64,000 bases of DNA from the NCBI GenBank assembly GCA_965661625.1, contig CBFIEM010000015.1, forward strand, positions 15,382-79,381. The letters are read 5' to 3'. Under the pieces are notes generated by a model. That model did not search any database. It was given only the letters and a program-made list of their open reading frames with translations, and was not told the origin of the DNA. Of this stretch, positions 25,704 to 36,600 are shown piece after piece. Position 1 is the first letter of the stretch. Each line of letters begins with the position of its first letter. This DNA is from GCA-2705995 sp965661625 (GTDB taxonomy: Bacteria > Bacteroidota > Bacteroidia > Flavobacteriales_G > Salibacteraceae). The translations under genes were made by a program, and so were the position numbers.

Positions 25704-27581
25704 ATGAAATTCATTATTACGGCTTTTACGGTATTGTCACTGCTCTGCTCAGTCACCATTGGTGCTACCATTCAATTACCTGCCCTTATATTAGATGATG
25801 TAGCTTATGAAATGCACATCACAGATAAAGCTGCCCGATTTAAAAGCGTTTCTCTAGCAAATGAGTCATTTCCTATTGTGTGGGAGGATGGTGTCGGAAC
25901 TGTAGCTATGCCTCCAACTTCGCAACAGCAACTTGTGCTGAGTTATGGTAATGAAACATTTAGCAAGCCCATCAACCCTATGCCTGGTTGGCTTTCAGTA
26001 GTTCCACCCTTGTTGGCCATTCTATTGGCCCTGGTCTTTAAAGAAGTATTATCGTCCTTGTTTGTGGGCATTTTAACTGGAGCTGGTATCATCGGATACT
26101 ACACGGAGGGAGTTGGAGGCATGTTTGCCGGAGGATTGCACATTGTGGATCACTACCTATTAGAATCCGTAGTTGACAGCGGACATGCATCTGTCATTCT
26201 CTTTTCCCTTCTTATAGGTTCCTTAGTTGCGCTCATATCTAAAAACGGTGGCATGAAAGGCGTGGTAAACGCTGTTTCGAAATATGCCAATACACCTAGA
26301 AACGGCCAATTAGCCACTTGGTTTTTAGGTATACTTATCTTCTTTGATGATTATGCCAATACATTAGTGGTTGGAAATACCATGCGCCCGGTGATGGACA
26401 AACTAAAAGTTTCTCGCGAAAAATTTGCATACCTGGTGGACTCCACCGCTGCACCAATTGCAGCTATTGCTTTTGTTACGACTTGGATTGGTGCAGAGTT
26501 AGGCTACATTGCAGATGGTATTGCTCAAATTCCCGAACTCGACGCAGGTCCATATGCTATATTCTTCCAATCACTGCGCTACTCGTTTTACCCCATTTTA
26601 ACCTTGATTTTTATGCTCATGCTCATTTTGCGTGGCGTTGACTATGGACCAATGCACGCCATAGAGCAGCGTTCCTTAAAAGCCACTGATAAGCGAGCAA
26701 GCACGGCTGAAAGTCATGATATGGAAGCCTTTGAGCCTTCATCAGCTATCACCCCCAAAGCCTACAATGCAATTATACCCGTAGCTATTGTCATTTTCGG
26801 AACCATGGCAGGTCTCTACTACACGGGATTACAGGCAACATCCGTTATTCCCGATGGGCTTTCAGGTTTTCAATTGCTTTCTATGATTATTGGCAATGCC
26901 GACAGTTACACCGCATTGCTGTGGAGCTCTATGAGTGCCGTTTTGGTTGCATTTTTACTCACTGTTGGCCAGCGCATATTGAGTCTTGGCGAAACCGCAG
27001 AGGCCTTGATAAGTGGAATTAAAACCATGATGAGTGCCGTAATCATTTTGGTACTAGCGTGGTCGTTGGCATTGATAACTGAAGAGATGCACACTGCTGC
27101 TTACCTTACCAGCAGTCTCTCAGCATCAATTAGTCCTTGGATGATTCCAACTGTAACGTTTATCTTGGCAGCACTAGTTGCATTCAGCACAGGGTCATCT
27201 TGGGGAACAATGGCCATACTCTACCCACTAATTTTACCTACATCTTGGACCATCTGTGTTACAGCTGGCTATTCGACACCCGAAACACTTGAAATTTTTT
27301 ATAATGTGGTTGCTTGTGTGCTCGCCGGATCAGTTTTGGGTGATCATTGCTCTCCAATATCAGACACTACCATACTTTCAAGTTTGGCTACTGGTTGTAA
27401 TCACATTTCCCACGTTCGCACACAAATGCCTTACGCCCTAACGGTAGGAACTGTTGCCATTGCGGTAGGGACACTTCCTGCAACACTAGGCGTACCAACA
27501 TGGATACTTTTTCCACTGGCAATTTTTGCCCTTTGGATTATTATTAGGCTACTAGGAAAACCGACATATGATGTCACTTAA
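25704..27581 (+). CDS. NhaC-family Na+/H+ antiporter with extra N-terminal domain
   Basis: A 625-residue membrane antiporter of the NhaC/ion transporter superfamily. The first ~95 residues are not part of the usual carrier: a signal-like helix (MKFIITAFTVLSLLCSVTIG) and a short beta-rich extracytoplasmic segment up to GWLSVVPPLLAILLALVFKEVL, where the transporter proper begins. Family features include LFSLLIGSLVALISKNGGMKG, the conserved FFDDYANTLVVGNTMRPVMD, and LVAFSTGSSWGTMAILYPL with GDHCSPISDTTILSS. It lies 31 bp behind the two-component genes but has its own -7 box. Sodium and proton exchange is inferred from family. Confidence 0.92.
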   Translation: MKFIITAFTVLSLLCSVTIGATIQLPALILDDVAYEMHITDKAARFKSVSLANESFPIVWEDGVGTVAMPPTSQQQLVLSYGNETFSKPINPMPGWLSVVPPLLAILLALVFKEVLSSLFVGILTGAGIIGYYTEGVGGMFAGGLHIVDHYLLESVVDSGHASVILFSLLIGSLVALISKNGGMKGVVNAVSKYANTPRNGQLATWFLGILIFFDDYANTLVVGNTMRPVMDKLKVSREKFAYLVDSTAAPIAAIAFVTTWIGAELGYIADGIAQIPELDAGPYAIFFQSLRYSFYPILTLIFMLMLILRGVDYGPMHAIEQRSLKATDKRASTAESHDMEAFEPSSAITPKAYNAIIPVAIVIFGTMAGLYYTGLQATSVIPDGLSGFQLLSMIIGNADSYTALLWSSMSAVLVAFLLTVGQRILSLGETAEALISGIKTMMSAVIILVLAWSLALITEEMHTAAYLTSSLSASISPWMIPTVTFILAALVAFSTGSSWGTMAILYPLILPTSWTICVTAGYSTPETLEIFYNVVACVLAGSVLGDHCSPISDTTILSSLATGCNHISHVRTQMPYALTVGTVAIAVGTLPATLGVPTWILFPLAIFALWIIIRLLGKPTYDVT

Positions 27582-27629
27582 GCCAACCAATCGAAGTACT
27601 TCACCGTCTTGTAAACTAAAGAAGTTACT

Positions 27630-29099
27630 GTGAGAAAAACCCTTGCTTTTTGTTTCTCCATCTTTTTTGCCCTTTCTAGCTTAGGCCAAACTCAGGTATT
27701 TTTTGCCGGAAGCGTAAAAGATATCCTCAACACCCCTGTTCCTAGCGTAAAAGTGGCCTTCACCCAATTCGATGCTGCTGGAGTTAGCTTTTCAGATACC
27801 ACATCTACTGATGCAAGCGGCTTGTACACCTATGTCTTAAATACGTCTTCCTCAAATGATTCCGTTCTGATCACTCTCATGGACTGTCAAGGCGTTTTAA
27901 CTGAGGTTGTGCATTATAATGCCCAGCAATATACATTCACGCGCAATTTCAATTACTGCATGGGGTGCAATGCTGATTTTAACATTCGGTTAGCAGGTAA
28001 TATGGTAATATGCACACCCTTGTATACTCCACAAGGAGGAGTTCATGCTTGGAGCCTGAATGGAAGTGCATTCCAATTTATGGACTCACTGACCTTTCCA
28101 GTTACAGATCCATTTACCGAGGCGATTCATACTTATGCGCTGAATAGCATAAACTGCGCAGACACAACCACCCTTGAAGAACTTCCCTTTGAACCATTTG
28201 GAGGTGTGTTTATAGAAATTGATACCCCCGCTGCTTTTTTAGATTATAAACTTTACCTCATACGTGTAGAAGACACTGGTCAAAACACCTTTTATTTTGC
28301 TCAAGATTCTGGTTTGAATGCTACCCTTTTTGATAGCCTTCTTCCCGGCAGGTACTTAATCAAGGCTGTAATGGCTAATGAATCTGACCCGAATTATGAG
28401 GAGTTCATGCCAACTTATTATAAAGCAACTAATTTTGATGGGCGTTTATTGTGGTCACAAGCAACTGCTGTAGAAGTTGTAGCTAACACAACTCAGAATA
28501 TCCTGTTTAAGGTATTGAATCGTACTCCGCCAAACCCAGGATCCCATTCCATCTCTGGCAGCGTTTTACAAGGAACTGGAAAGGTTCAAGGTCCTGGACA
28601 ACCGCTAAAGCAAGTACTGGTGCTCCTTTTTGATCAAAACACTAACCCAATAGCGTATACCTTCTCCGATGGGTTTGGTAATTTTAGTTTTTCGAATTTA
28701 TCACCGGGAACCTATACCCTATTTTCTGATATTCCTGGCCTTGTTTGTTTCCCATTACAGGTAACTATTAATACATCTAATCCAAATGAAACCAGACCTA
28801 TTGTAGAGGTGAATTCAGATGAGATTGTCATTTACTTAAATGTCCATTCATCTACACAGGATGAAGCGCAACTGCTACCTTCAGTTTTTCCAAATCCGTT
28901 TCGAGATCAACTTTTTTTAAGTTCAACCAACGTTTACGATCGAATGGTTGTTCGTTCTATGAATGGGCAAATAGCCTATCAATCGAATAAGTTATCGCAT
29001 GAAGTGGTAATTGACACTTCACCATGGGCTCGAGGAGTTTACTTCATCGAGCTCACTTCCAACACAGGAACTGAAATACATAAACTAATAAAACGCTAA
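27630..29099 (+). CDS. T9SS-secreted protein with carboxypeptidase-regulatory-like domains
   Basis: A 489-residue surface protein. The GTG start yields a signal peptide (RKTLAFCFSIFFALSSLGQ). Next come a transthyretin/carboxypeptidase-regulatory-like fold (VKDILNTPVPSVKVAFTQFD ... DASGLYTYVL), an Ig-like unit with CTPLYTPQGGVHAWSLNG, and a second regulatory-like domain (PGQPLKQVLVLLFDQNTNPI ... SPGTYTLFSDIPGL). The end is a sorting tail (VFPNPFRDQLFLSST ... ARGVYFIELTSNTG). The stop codon overlaps the ATG of its tandem, frameshifted paralogue at 29099. Ligand unknown. Confidence 0.88.
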   Translation: MRKTLAFCFSIFFALSSLGQTQVFFAGSVKDILNTPVPSVKVAFTQFDAAGVSFSDTTSTDASGLYTYVLNTSSSNDSVLITLMDCQGVLTEVVHYNAQQYTFTRNFNYCMGCNADFNIRLAGNMVICTPLYTPQGGVHAWSLNGSAFQFMDSLTFPVTDPFTEAIHTYALNSINCADTTTLEELPFEPFGGVFIEIDTPAAFLDYKLYLIRVEDTGQNTFYFAQDSGLNATLFDSLLPGRYLIKAVMANESDPNYEEFMPTYYKATNFDGRLLWSQATAVEVVANTTQNILFKVLNRTPPNPGSHSISGSVLQGTGKVQGPGQPLKQVLVLLFDQNTNPIAYTFSDGFGNFSFSNLSPGTYTLFSDIPGLVCFPLQVTINTSNPNETRPIVEVNSDEIVIYLNVHSSTQDEAQLLPSVFPNPFRDQLFLSSTNVYDRMVVRSMNGQIAYQSNKLSHEVVIDTSPWARGVYFIELTSNTGTEIHKLIKR

Positions 29100-31139
29100 T
29101 GCAATAATTCATTCACTTACCAGTCCTACTAAGTATTTTACACTTCTCATTTTATTTTGCTCAATCAAGCTCTTGAGCAGTGCGCAAAACATGTACACCA
29201 TTAACGGTAACGTTTCTGATTTTGCCAGTACAGCTATTGTTAATGAGCAAATTCGCCTCTTCGCATTTGAGATAAATAATAACCTCTCCGATACCACAAC
29301 AACAGATGTTAATGGCGATTTTTCGTTTGTGTTTTTTCGAGTCAGACCCTGGATAAAGCATTCATACATCTCACAGACTGTAATGGTCAGAACATTATTA
29401 ATCCAGTTATTGTAAACACACAGCAATCCACAGGGAATACTTCATTTAACTATTGCGACAGTTCCGGCTATGCCTCATTTAATATCAGTCAGAACAATGG
29501 CTCCACGGTTATTTGCACACCTCAGGCATCCTACTTACCTGCTAACCTATCCCACAGTTGGTATGTCAATGGAGTACTGCAGTCTTCAGCACCTTTTGAT
29601 ACACTAAACGTAGCAGTTGGAACCAATCAAATAACGCATGTTATTTCATACGCAAATACCGGATGTACAGATTCAGCAAGCACTAACGTAAATGGTTACC
29701 TGAACCAACCACAATCGTTTACGGTTAACGGATCGCTTACCGACCTCTCAGGTCAAGCCATTCCCGGGATAGGCATCGAATTGGATTACAACTATTTTTA
29801 TCAAGGGTGGAACGATATTTACTTAGACACGGTCACCGATAATTTAGGAAATTTTCAGTTTAATTTCTCCACCTACGAACCAAATGACACCCTCTTTTTG
29901 AGTTTTCTGGATTGTGATTGCCAAGTAACAACTGATACTATCTTTTTTAACCAAAATCAGACTACAATTACTCATAATTTCGTTTACTGCGACTGCGATA
30001 AAGCTGCTGGATTCACCTATTCCCTCAATGGAAATGCCGTGACCTGTACGCCGTATTACACACCTACTGGGATGACTCAAACTTGGACCACAAACGGAAC
30101 AAATTCATCCGCTCAAAACACCTACCTCACAACGTTACTTCCCGGACAGAATAGCATCAATCACACTGTTACTATATCCAGTGCGAATTGCGTTCAAGCT
30201 TCAATGGAAAACATAACATACGATACAACAGGATCACTACTGATAACACCAATTGCATCCGGGGTATCAAATGCTTCTTTTATCCACTACCTCATACGCC
30301 AAGACTCTACAGCTCAAGGTGTATCACTTACGGCAGTTGATTCGGTAGTGGGTATGGGTCAACAAGCATTCAATAACCTTTCTCCAGGAGATTACCTCGT
30401 CAAATCAGCTTTTACCAACCCTTCTGATTCCGCTTACCTATTCTTTTTACCTACGTACTGGGTAACCAATAACGCAACTGGTGCCCTAAACTGGAGCAAT
30501 GCTTCCACAGTTACCATCGTTGCGAATGCTTCGGTATCGATAACAAACAACCTTGTTCAAGGTATAAATAATGGTGGGCCTGCATTCATAAGTGGACTTG
30601 TTTCTCAGGGAGCCAATAAAATGGAAGGTTTAGGAGACCCTGTTCCAAACGTTGTTGTTTATGTTTTGGATGACCAACAAAACCCTGTGGGGTATGCAGT
30701 TTCAGATCAACAAGGAGCCTGGAGCATAACCGGTTTTAGTCCAGGAACTTACACATTAACTGCTGATGTTTTAGGTCGAGTTACAACACCTGCAACTGTA
30801 GAAATTCAACCTTCTACCAACGGTTTAGATTCTTTTGTTGTAGAAGTAAATAGTAGTGACGTAACTATTTACCGAGATGTAACGAACAGTATTAAAAATG
30901 CTGAGGTCAGTGATGGAATTCAACTTTATCCGAACCCGTTTAGCGATGAAATTCGAATAACCTCAATGGACAAGGCATTTAGCATCGAAGTAATTCATAT
31001 GAGCGGTCAGCTCGTGTACGAGGCCACTTTTTTGAATGTAAATACGTCTATTGAAACAACCAATTGGCCTTCAGGAATGTTTATCTTGCGATGGACTACA
31101 GAAACTGATAGTCAAACGGTTAAGCTGATAAAGCGATAG
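29099..31139 (+). pseudogene. Frameshifted tandem paralogue of the 27630 T9SS protein
   Basis: The second copy is larger: two regulatory/Ig-like units, then the domain found in its neighbour and a sorting tail (LYPNPFSDEIRITS ... WPSGMFILRWTTETDS). The frame is broken. Residues up to DVNGDFSFVFF read in one frame, while the continuation SQTLDKAFIHLTDCNGQ and all that follows is in another. Restoring a seventh T to the six-T run at 29332-29337 joins them. The start is also defective. The ATG at 29099 overlaps the previous stop but meets a stop after two codons; a signal-peptide-like stretch (KYFTLLILFCSIKLLSSAQ) lies in another frame with no standard start. Both lesions are one-base losses, so it is a decaying gene or has two assembly errors. 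From 29781 on, an intact 452-codon frame remains. Confidence 0.75.
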
Positions 31140-31149
31140 GTAAAAGAAA

Positions 31150-31716
31150 ATGAACGTAACACCCGACCTCATAAAGGCATGCATTAAGGGCAATGAACAA
31201 GCGCACTACAAGCTGTTCAAGGCTTGCTTTCCTTATATGATGTCCATCGCAGTTCGTTATGTTCATTGCGAGCAGGATGCCCAATCACTAGTAAATGAAG
31301 CATTCTACAAAGTCGTTTCAAATTTAAAGAAGTTTGAATCTGAAGGTTCATTTAAACCATGGGCCCGCAGGATTTTGGTTAACACCATTATCAATGAATT
31401 TCGAAAAAATGAGAAGCGAAAGTCTACCGTTTCGTACGTCGATGAACTCAGCGCTGTGCCAATTCAAGACAACCAATGTCACTACTGGAGCAAAGAAAGC
31501 GACGTCAAAGAAATTCTCACAATGATGCGCAAACTCCCTGAAAAAGAGTTTACCGTATTAAATTTGTATGCCATTGAAGGCTACAACCATCGTGAGATAA
31601 GTGAGATGTTAGAGATTCCTGAGGGAACTTCTAAATGGCTGCTTTCAAATGCCCGTAATTCAATGAGTGAAATTTTGAAAAACCACAGTTTGAGAGCTTT
31701 TGCCTCAGCAATTTAG
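31150..31716 (+). CDS. ECF-type RNA polymerase sigma factor
   Basis: A 188-residue extracytoplasmic-function sigma factor. Region 2 is ALVNEAFYKVVSNLKKFESE with PWARRILVNTIINEFRK; region 4 is LPEKEFTVLNLYAIEGYNHREISEMLEIPEGTSK-like, split as LPEKEFTVLNLYAIEGYNH and REISEMLEIPEGTSKWLLSN. It would recruit RNA polymerase to a small regulon. It lies 10 bp behind the frameshifted T9SS gene and 3 bp before the anchored-barrel gene, so it is likely co-transcribed with both. In Bacteroidota such pairs (sigma factor plus a membrane protein with cytoplasmic N-terminus) commonly form a sigma/anti-sigma unit. Confidence 0.92.
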   Translation: MNVTPDLIKACIKGNEQAHYKLFKACFPYMMSIAVRYVHCEQDAQSLVNEAFYKVVSNLKKFESEGSFKPWARRILVNTIINEFRKNEKRKSTVSYVDELSAVPIQDNQCHYWSKESDVKEILTMMRKLPEKEFTVLNLYAIEGYNHREISEMLEIPEGTSKWLLSNARNSMSEILKNHSLRAFASAI

Positions 31717-31719
31717 CGC

Positions 31720-33036
31720 ATGCCTAGAAACGATATAGACGAATATTTAAAAGATACTTTCGAGGGAAATCAGTTTACCTTCCAAGAATCGCATTGGCAT
31801 GCTGCAAAGGCTCACATGGCAGCTCAAAAGCGGCTGAAGCTTATCCATAATGCGAAAATGGTGGGGTTATCTGTTGCAGCCATTAGTATTGGTGCATTAG
31901 CTTGGATGGGATTAACCAATCAGCCAGATTCCAATGAAATTAAGAGCAGTCCAGCTTTAGCTCAAGTTATTCCGCTACAATCAGCAGATGTTGAAAGTGA
32001 CAAGCGAATTACGCAGCACAACGGTATTTCAGACGTCGAAAATGTGTTGCAATTAGAAGATCCTGAAGTAAATCCTACTGGCACAGCAAGGGCCATAAAG
32101 AACACAAGCGAAAGGCGCATACTAACTACGAGCGCAACAGCTCAGGAATCATATCCTTCAAACAAAATACTGCGTGAAGAATTTACGGCATTGGGTTTAA
32201 CCAAAAGCAATGGTGTTAAATCAGGTTTGAATGTAGATCTTCCAGCTAGTCTTCTTCCTCTAACTACACGTTTTAAATCACAAAACCTTAAACCCCTCGA
32301 CATCAGTTTATACGGTGAATATGCTTTTGCTGAATCAATTGATCAACCCACGTTACAAATTTCTGGTCAAGAGCGCAAGGCGGTCGGAGTAATGGCGAAT
32401 TTTGAATTACCACACCACTTCAGTTTAGGAGTTGGCCTCGGATATGCTCAGACAAGCGGAAATTGGACAAAATCTACCTACACCGCTGTACCAAGCACCG
32501 TCCAGATCATAAGCGACGCATCTTACTGGGATGTTCAATCAAATACCCAGACGACCTACGACATCCATTTTGAAAATGGAATCCCCATTTACGCAGATAG
32601 TACTCAAGTCACCACACTTGATTCTACTTACATTACTGCTTACGATACTGCCGAAACACAAGTACTGGATTCAATGGATATGCGTATCACAAATCGCGTT
32701 GTTTTAACAAGTATTGACATTCCCATTTACTTAAGCTATCGCAAAACCTTTGGTAGGGTTGGCGTATATGGTTCCGGTGGATTAAACTTGAGCTACACAA
32801 CCTCAGTAGCTTTAATAGGCAGTACAGAGTCCAATTGGAGAAAAGAAGATTTAGAAATCAATGATTTTCAAGCAGACTTGAACCTCTCTGCTGGAGTAAG
32901 TTACCACATCAACCCTAACTGGTCTATTGAAGCTGGCCCAGTATTTCGATCTCAATTAAGGGCTACCGATCAACAAGCAAATCAAACAGTAAATGCTTTT
33001 GGTGCTCGTGCTTCAATTTCATACCGCTTGCGCTAG
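31720..33036 (+). CDS. Membrane-anchored outer-membrane-barrel-like protein, candidate anti-sigma partner
   Basis: A 438-residue protein with three parts: about 45 cytoplasmic-looking residues (MPRNDIDEYLKDTFEGN ... AAKAHMAAQKRLKLIH), one membrane helix (MVGLSVAAISIGALAWMGL, about 47-65), a long polar linker (66-190), and a C-terminal barrel-like domain (ISLYGEYAFAES, FSLGVGLGYAQTSGNW, YGSGGLNLSYTT, WSIEAGPVFRSQL, ASISYRLR). The N-terminal segment resembles short anti-sigma domains fused to beta-barrel proteins in Bacteroidota. It starts 3 bp behind the ECF sigma gene. Regulation of the sigma factor is inferred from position and layout. Confidence 0.8.
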   Translation: MPRNDIDEYLKDTFEGNQFTFQESHWHAAKAHMAAQKRLKLIHNAKMVGLSVAAISIGALAWMGLTNQPDSNEIKSSPALAQVIPLQSADVESDKRITQHNGISDVENVLQLEDPEVNPTGTARAIKNTSERRILTTSATAQESYPSNKILREEFTALGLTKSNGVKSGLNVDLPASLLPLTTRFKSQNLKPLDISLYGEYAFAESIDQPTLQISGQERKAVGVMANFELPHHFSLGVGLGYAQTSGNWTKSTYTAVPSTVQIISDASYWDVQSNTQTTYDIHFENGIPIYADSTQVTTLDSTYITAYDTAETQVLDSMDMRITNRVVLTSIDIPIYLSYRKTFGRVGVYGSGGLNLSYTTSVALIGSTESNWRKEDLEINDFQADLNLSAGVSYHINPNWSIEAGPVFRSQLRATDQQANQTVNAFGARASISYRLR

Positions 33037-33037
33037 T

Positions 33038-33502
33038 TTAGTAAAACACAGCAACTTTTCGCGTAAACCCTGAACCGGATTCATTTTTAAAATTGAATAA
33101 GTACATTCCCTGTTCCCAATTAACGAGGTCATAATTGCCTCCTGCTCCTGGCTGTATTTTGTCCCGAATAATGATTTGGCCCCTCATATCAATTACCTCC
33201 AGTTCAAAAGCAGTGAACTCCTTATTTTCTAAGTAGAGGGTTTCACCAACATTGGGATTGGGATAAATATTGAAATTGAAATGTTCACTGTGAAATTGAC
33301 CTTGACCAAAAGTTGATGGTCTGGCAGACGATACCGATTTAATAGCAGGAGTCGTTTTGATTGCATCGTTAACTGCTTCAAGTCTTGATTGATTGCGCGC
33401 TTCTCGTATTTCTAAAAACCCAATTTCAGCTTGATTCATAGATTGCGCAATAACCTGACTAGTAGTCAGTAATGCTAATAATAAGTAACCAACTTGTTTC
33501 AT
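33038..33502 (-). CDS. Small T9SS sorting-domain protein
   Basis: A 154-residue exported protein that consists almost entirely of a short N-terminal region (QSMNQAEIGFLEIREARN) and a sorting tail (NFNIYPNPNVGETLYLEN ... DMRGQIIIRDKIQ ... WEQGMYLFNFKNES). The ATG at 33502 gives the best signal peptide (MKQVGYLLLALLTTSQVIAQ); the frame extends seven codons further up. With no recognisable catalytic domain, it may be a minimal surface protein or a remnant of a larger one. It is convergent with the barrel gene, 1 bp apart. Confidence 0.82.
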   Translation of the reverse strand: MKQVGYLLLALLTTSQVIAQSMNQAEIGFLEIREARNQSRLEAVNDAIKTTPAIKSVSSARPSTFGQGQFHSEHFNFNIYPNPNVGETLYLENKEFTAFELEVIDMRGQIIIRDKIQPGAGGNYDLVNWEQGMYLFNFKNESGSGFTRKVAVFY

Positions 33503-33656
33503 GATCCTTGAATTTATGCGCAATTAAGTGAATTGCAATATACCTGACATCCTCTATTTAGAATACGGGCGAAATTTGATCGAAACAAACACCCCGCTGC
33601 GTTGTTTCATTTGTTTACATTCTGTCTTATCATTACATTGCGACGGCTTAATTAAA

Positions 33657-36600
33657 ATGACTATGAGAAGAATCCTTTTAGCAGTATTAGCTTTTACTGC
33701 ATTAACACACACAATAAAAGCAGAAGAACTCAAAGGAAAAGCAGCGCATTCACTCATTTCAGGATCCAATTGGATTCGCACTTCCGAGTGGAGCGATTTC
33801 CCGAGTTTCATATCCCTCAAACCGGAAGCACAATTCCCAAATGAACAGTTTGGCATGTGGCTCGGAAGTCACTTCAAACAAAAGGGTCTCAGTATAGAAT
33901 TGTTAGAAGAAACAACAGATCACCTCGGCATTACACATAAACGGTATCGCCAAGTAGTACAAGGAATACCTGTTGCAAATTCAATGATCAATGTCCATAT
34001 AAAAAATGGTTTGGTATATCGCATCAACGGAGATCTTTTCAGCAACCTGCCGCAGGATGTTCAGCCTCAATTGTCAAGTCAAGCCGCTCTTCAAACTGCC
34101 TTGAGTTTTGTTGGTGCATCTGCTTACAAGTGGGAGTTACCTGAAGAGGAAGCGCACTTAAAGCTTGAACAAAATGATCCTTCAGCTACGTACTACCCTT
34201 CGGCTAAAGAGGTCTTTTTTTACGACACAAAAGCGAAGGAAGCTTATCGCTGTTTTCAATTTAACATTTACGCTGCAGCTCCGCTATCAAGGCAATTAGT
34301 CTATGTAGATGTTGCATCGGGAAACATTGTGTTTTCCGAAGATAAAATCCATCATGCTGATGCCGTTGGTACCGCAGTAACAAAGTATAGCGGCACGAAA
34401 ACGATCGTTGCAGATAGTACGTTCAATTCATTCAGACTACGTGAGTCAGGACGTGGAAATGGTGTGAATACATTCAACATGCAACAAGGAACAAATCATG
34501 GAAATGCTGTTGATTTTACAGATGCAGACAATTTCTGGAATAATGTGAATGCTGCTCAAGACGAAGTGGCAACGGATGCACATTGGGGGTCTGAAATGAT
34601 GTATGATTATTTACTCAATGTACACAATCGCAACTCCATTGACGGAAATGGATTTGCCCTCAACACATACGTACACTATGGAAATAACTTTGCAAATGCA
34701 TTTTGGGATGGACAACGGATGACCTACGGAGATGGAAGCGGTAACACAACTCCGTTTACAACAGTTGACATTGCTGGTCATGAAATCGCCCATGGTTTAA
34801 CCAATTTTTCAGCAGGTCTTATCTATCAAGATCAATCTGGAGCACTGAATGAATCGTTCTCCGACATTTTTGGAACCGCACTGGAGATATTCGCTCGCCC
34901 AAACAACAACAACTGGTTGGTTGGAGAAGACATGGGACTTGTTATCCGTAGCATGAGCAATCCTGGAGCGTACGGAGACCCTGATACTTATCTCGGAAAC
35001 TCTTGGTACACGGGCACTGCTGACAACGGTGGTGTGCACATAAATAGCGGTGTACAAAACAAGTGGTTTTACATATTAACAGATGGTGAGCAAGGAACAA
35101 ATGATTTAGGTGATGCTTACAACGTAACCGGTATTGGTGTGATAGATGCTGCAAAAGTGGCCTTTAGAAATCTCACAGTGTACCTTACGCCCAACTCGAA
35201 TTATCCCGAAGCACGCTTCTTTGGAATTTTGAGTGCAATTGATCTTTTTGGTGCATGTACTCCTGAAGTCGGTGCGGTAACTGATGCTTGGTATGCAGTT
35301 GGTGTTGGAAGTCCCTATTCGCCTAACGTTATAGCTGACTTCGACGCACCGAACAAGACCAATTGTGCTGCTCCTTTTGAGGTAAACTTTTCAAATTATG
35401 CAGTTAACGGAACCAGTTTCAACTGGAGTTTTGGAGATGGAAATACATCTACAGCAATTGCCCCAACGCATACATATGCTGCTCCAGGTACGTATGATGT
35501 CTCACTCCAAGTAGACGGTGGAACATGCGGTGCTGATACTTCTGTGAAATCCGCATTTGTAGTAATCGCTCCAAACGAGCCGTGCGATATCATTATGCCC
35601 TCTTCGGGGACTGCTTCGACTCAGCTGGATTGTCAAGGGACCCTTTTGGATGCAGGAGGTCGAAGTGGAAATTATCAGGATAACTCAAATTCACAAATTA
35701 CAATCGCACCTCCTGGAGCTACAACGTTAACCCTATTTATGAACCAGTTTGATGTTGAAGCCGGAAATAATAGCTTTTGCAATTTTGACTACTTAGAAGT
35801 TTACAACGGCGCTTCTACCAGCGCTCCTTTAATTGGTCGATACTGCAATTCTAACATGCCACCAGCCAGTATAACTACTAATGGGGAAGCTACCATCATT
35901 TTCTTTTCAGATGGAGGGTTAAACAATCCTGGATTTGAAATAGATTGGGTGTGCTCTTTTCCAAATGTGCCTCCTACTGTAGAGTTTACAAGTGACGGTA
36001 CTTTTGATTGCAATGGAATTGTAGAATTTACAGACCAATCGCTCTATGCACCAGACACATGGAATTGGGATTTTGGAGATGGAAATACCTCCACTGATCC
36101 AGATCCTACCCATGAATACAGCGAATCGGGAACTTATACGGTAACATTGCAAGCCAGTAATTCATTTGGAACAGGTACCCTTTCTAAAACGGCTTATGTA
36201 ACCATTAATTTAGCCCCTGAACCCGTTAACGATGGTCCATACTTGTTATGCACTAAGTTAGGGCCAACACGAGATATCTGGGCATCTTCAAGCGCTTCAG
36301 GCAATATCGAATGGTTTGATGCAAACGGTAACTTTATTGCGTTAAGCGATACGATTAACACTGGAGCACTGACAGGAGCCACCACATTCTATGCGCGTGA
36401 AACCACTCCTGGACCTTCAAACTATGTTGGAGCCGTTGACAACTCAATAGGTCAGGGTACGATCTTTAACAACGACCAATACCTGATCTTTGATGCGTAT
36501 ACTGACTTCAGGTTGGATTCAGTATTTGTAATTTCGGGTCAAAGCGCCAATAGGACAATCGAATTAAGAAATAGTCAAGGAACTGTAATTGAAGACACTA

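Noticed and set aside
27630..31139. Programmed frameshift in the second T9SS paralogue
   Set aside because: The T6 run could slip, but the start region is also defective and the neighbouring intact paralogue needs no frameshift; loss of function or error is simpler.
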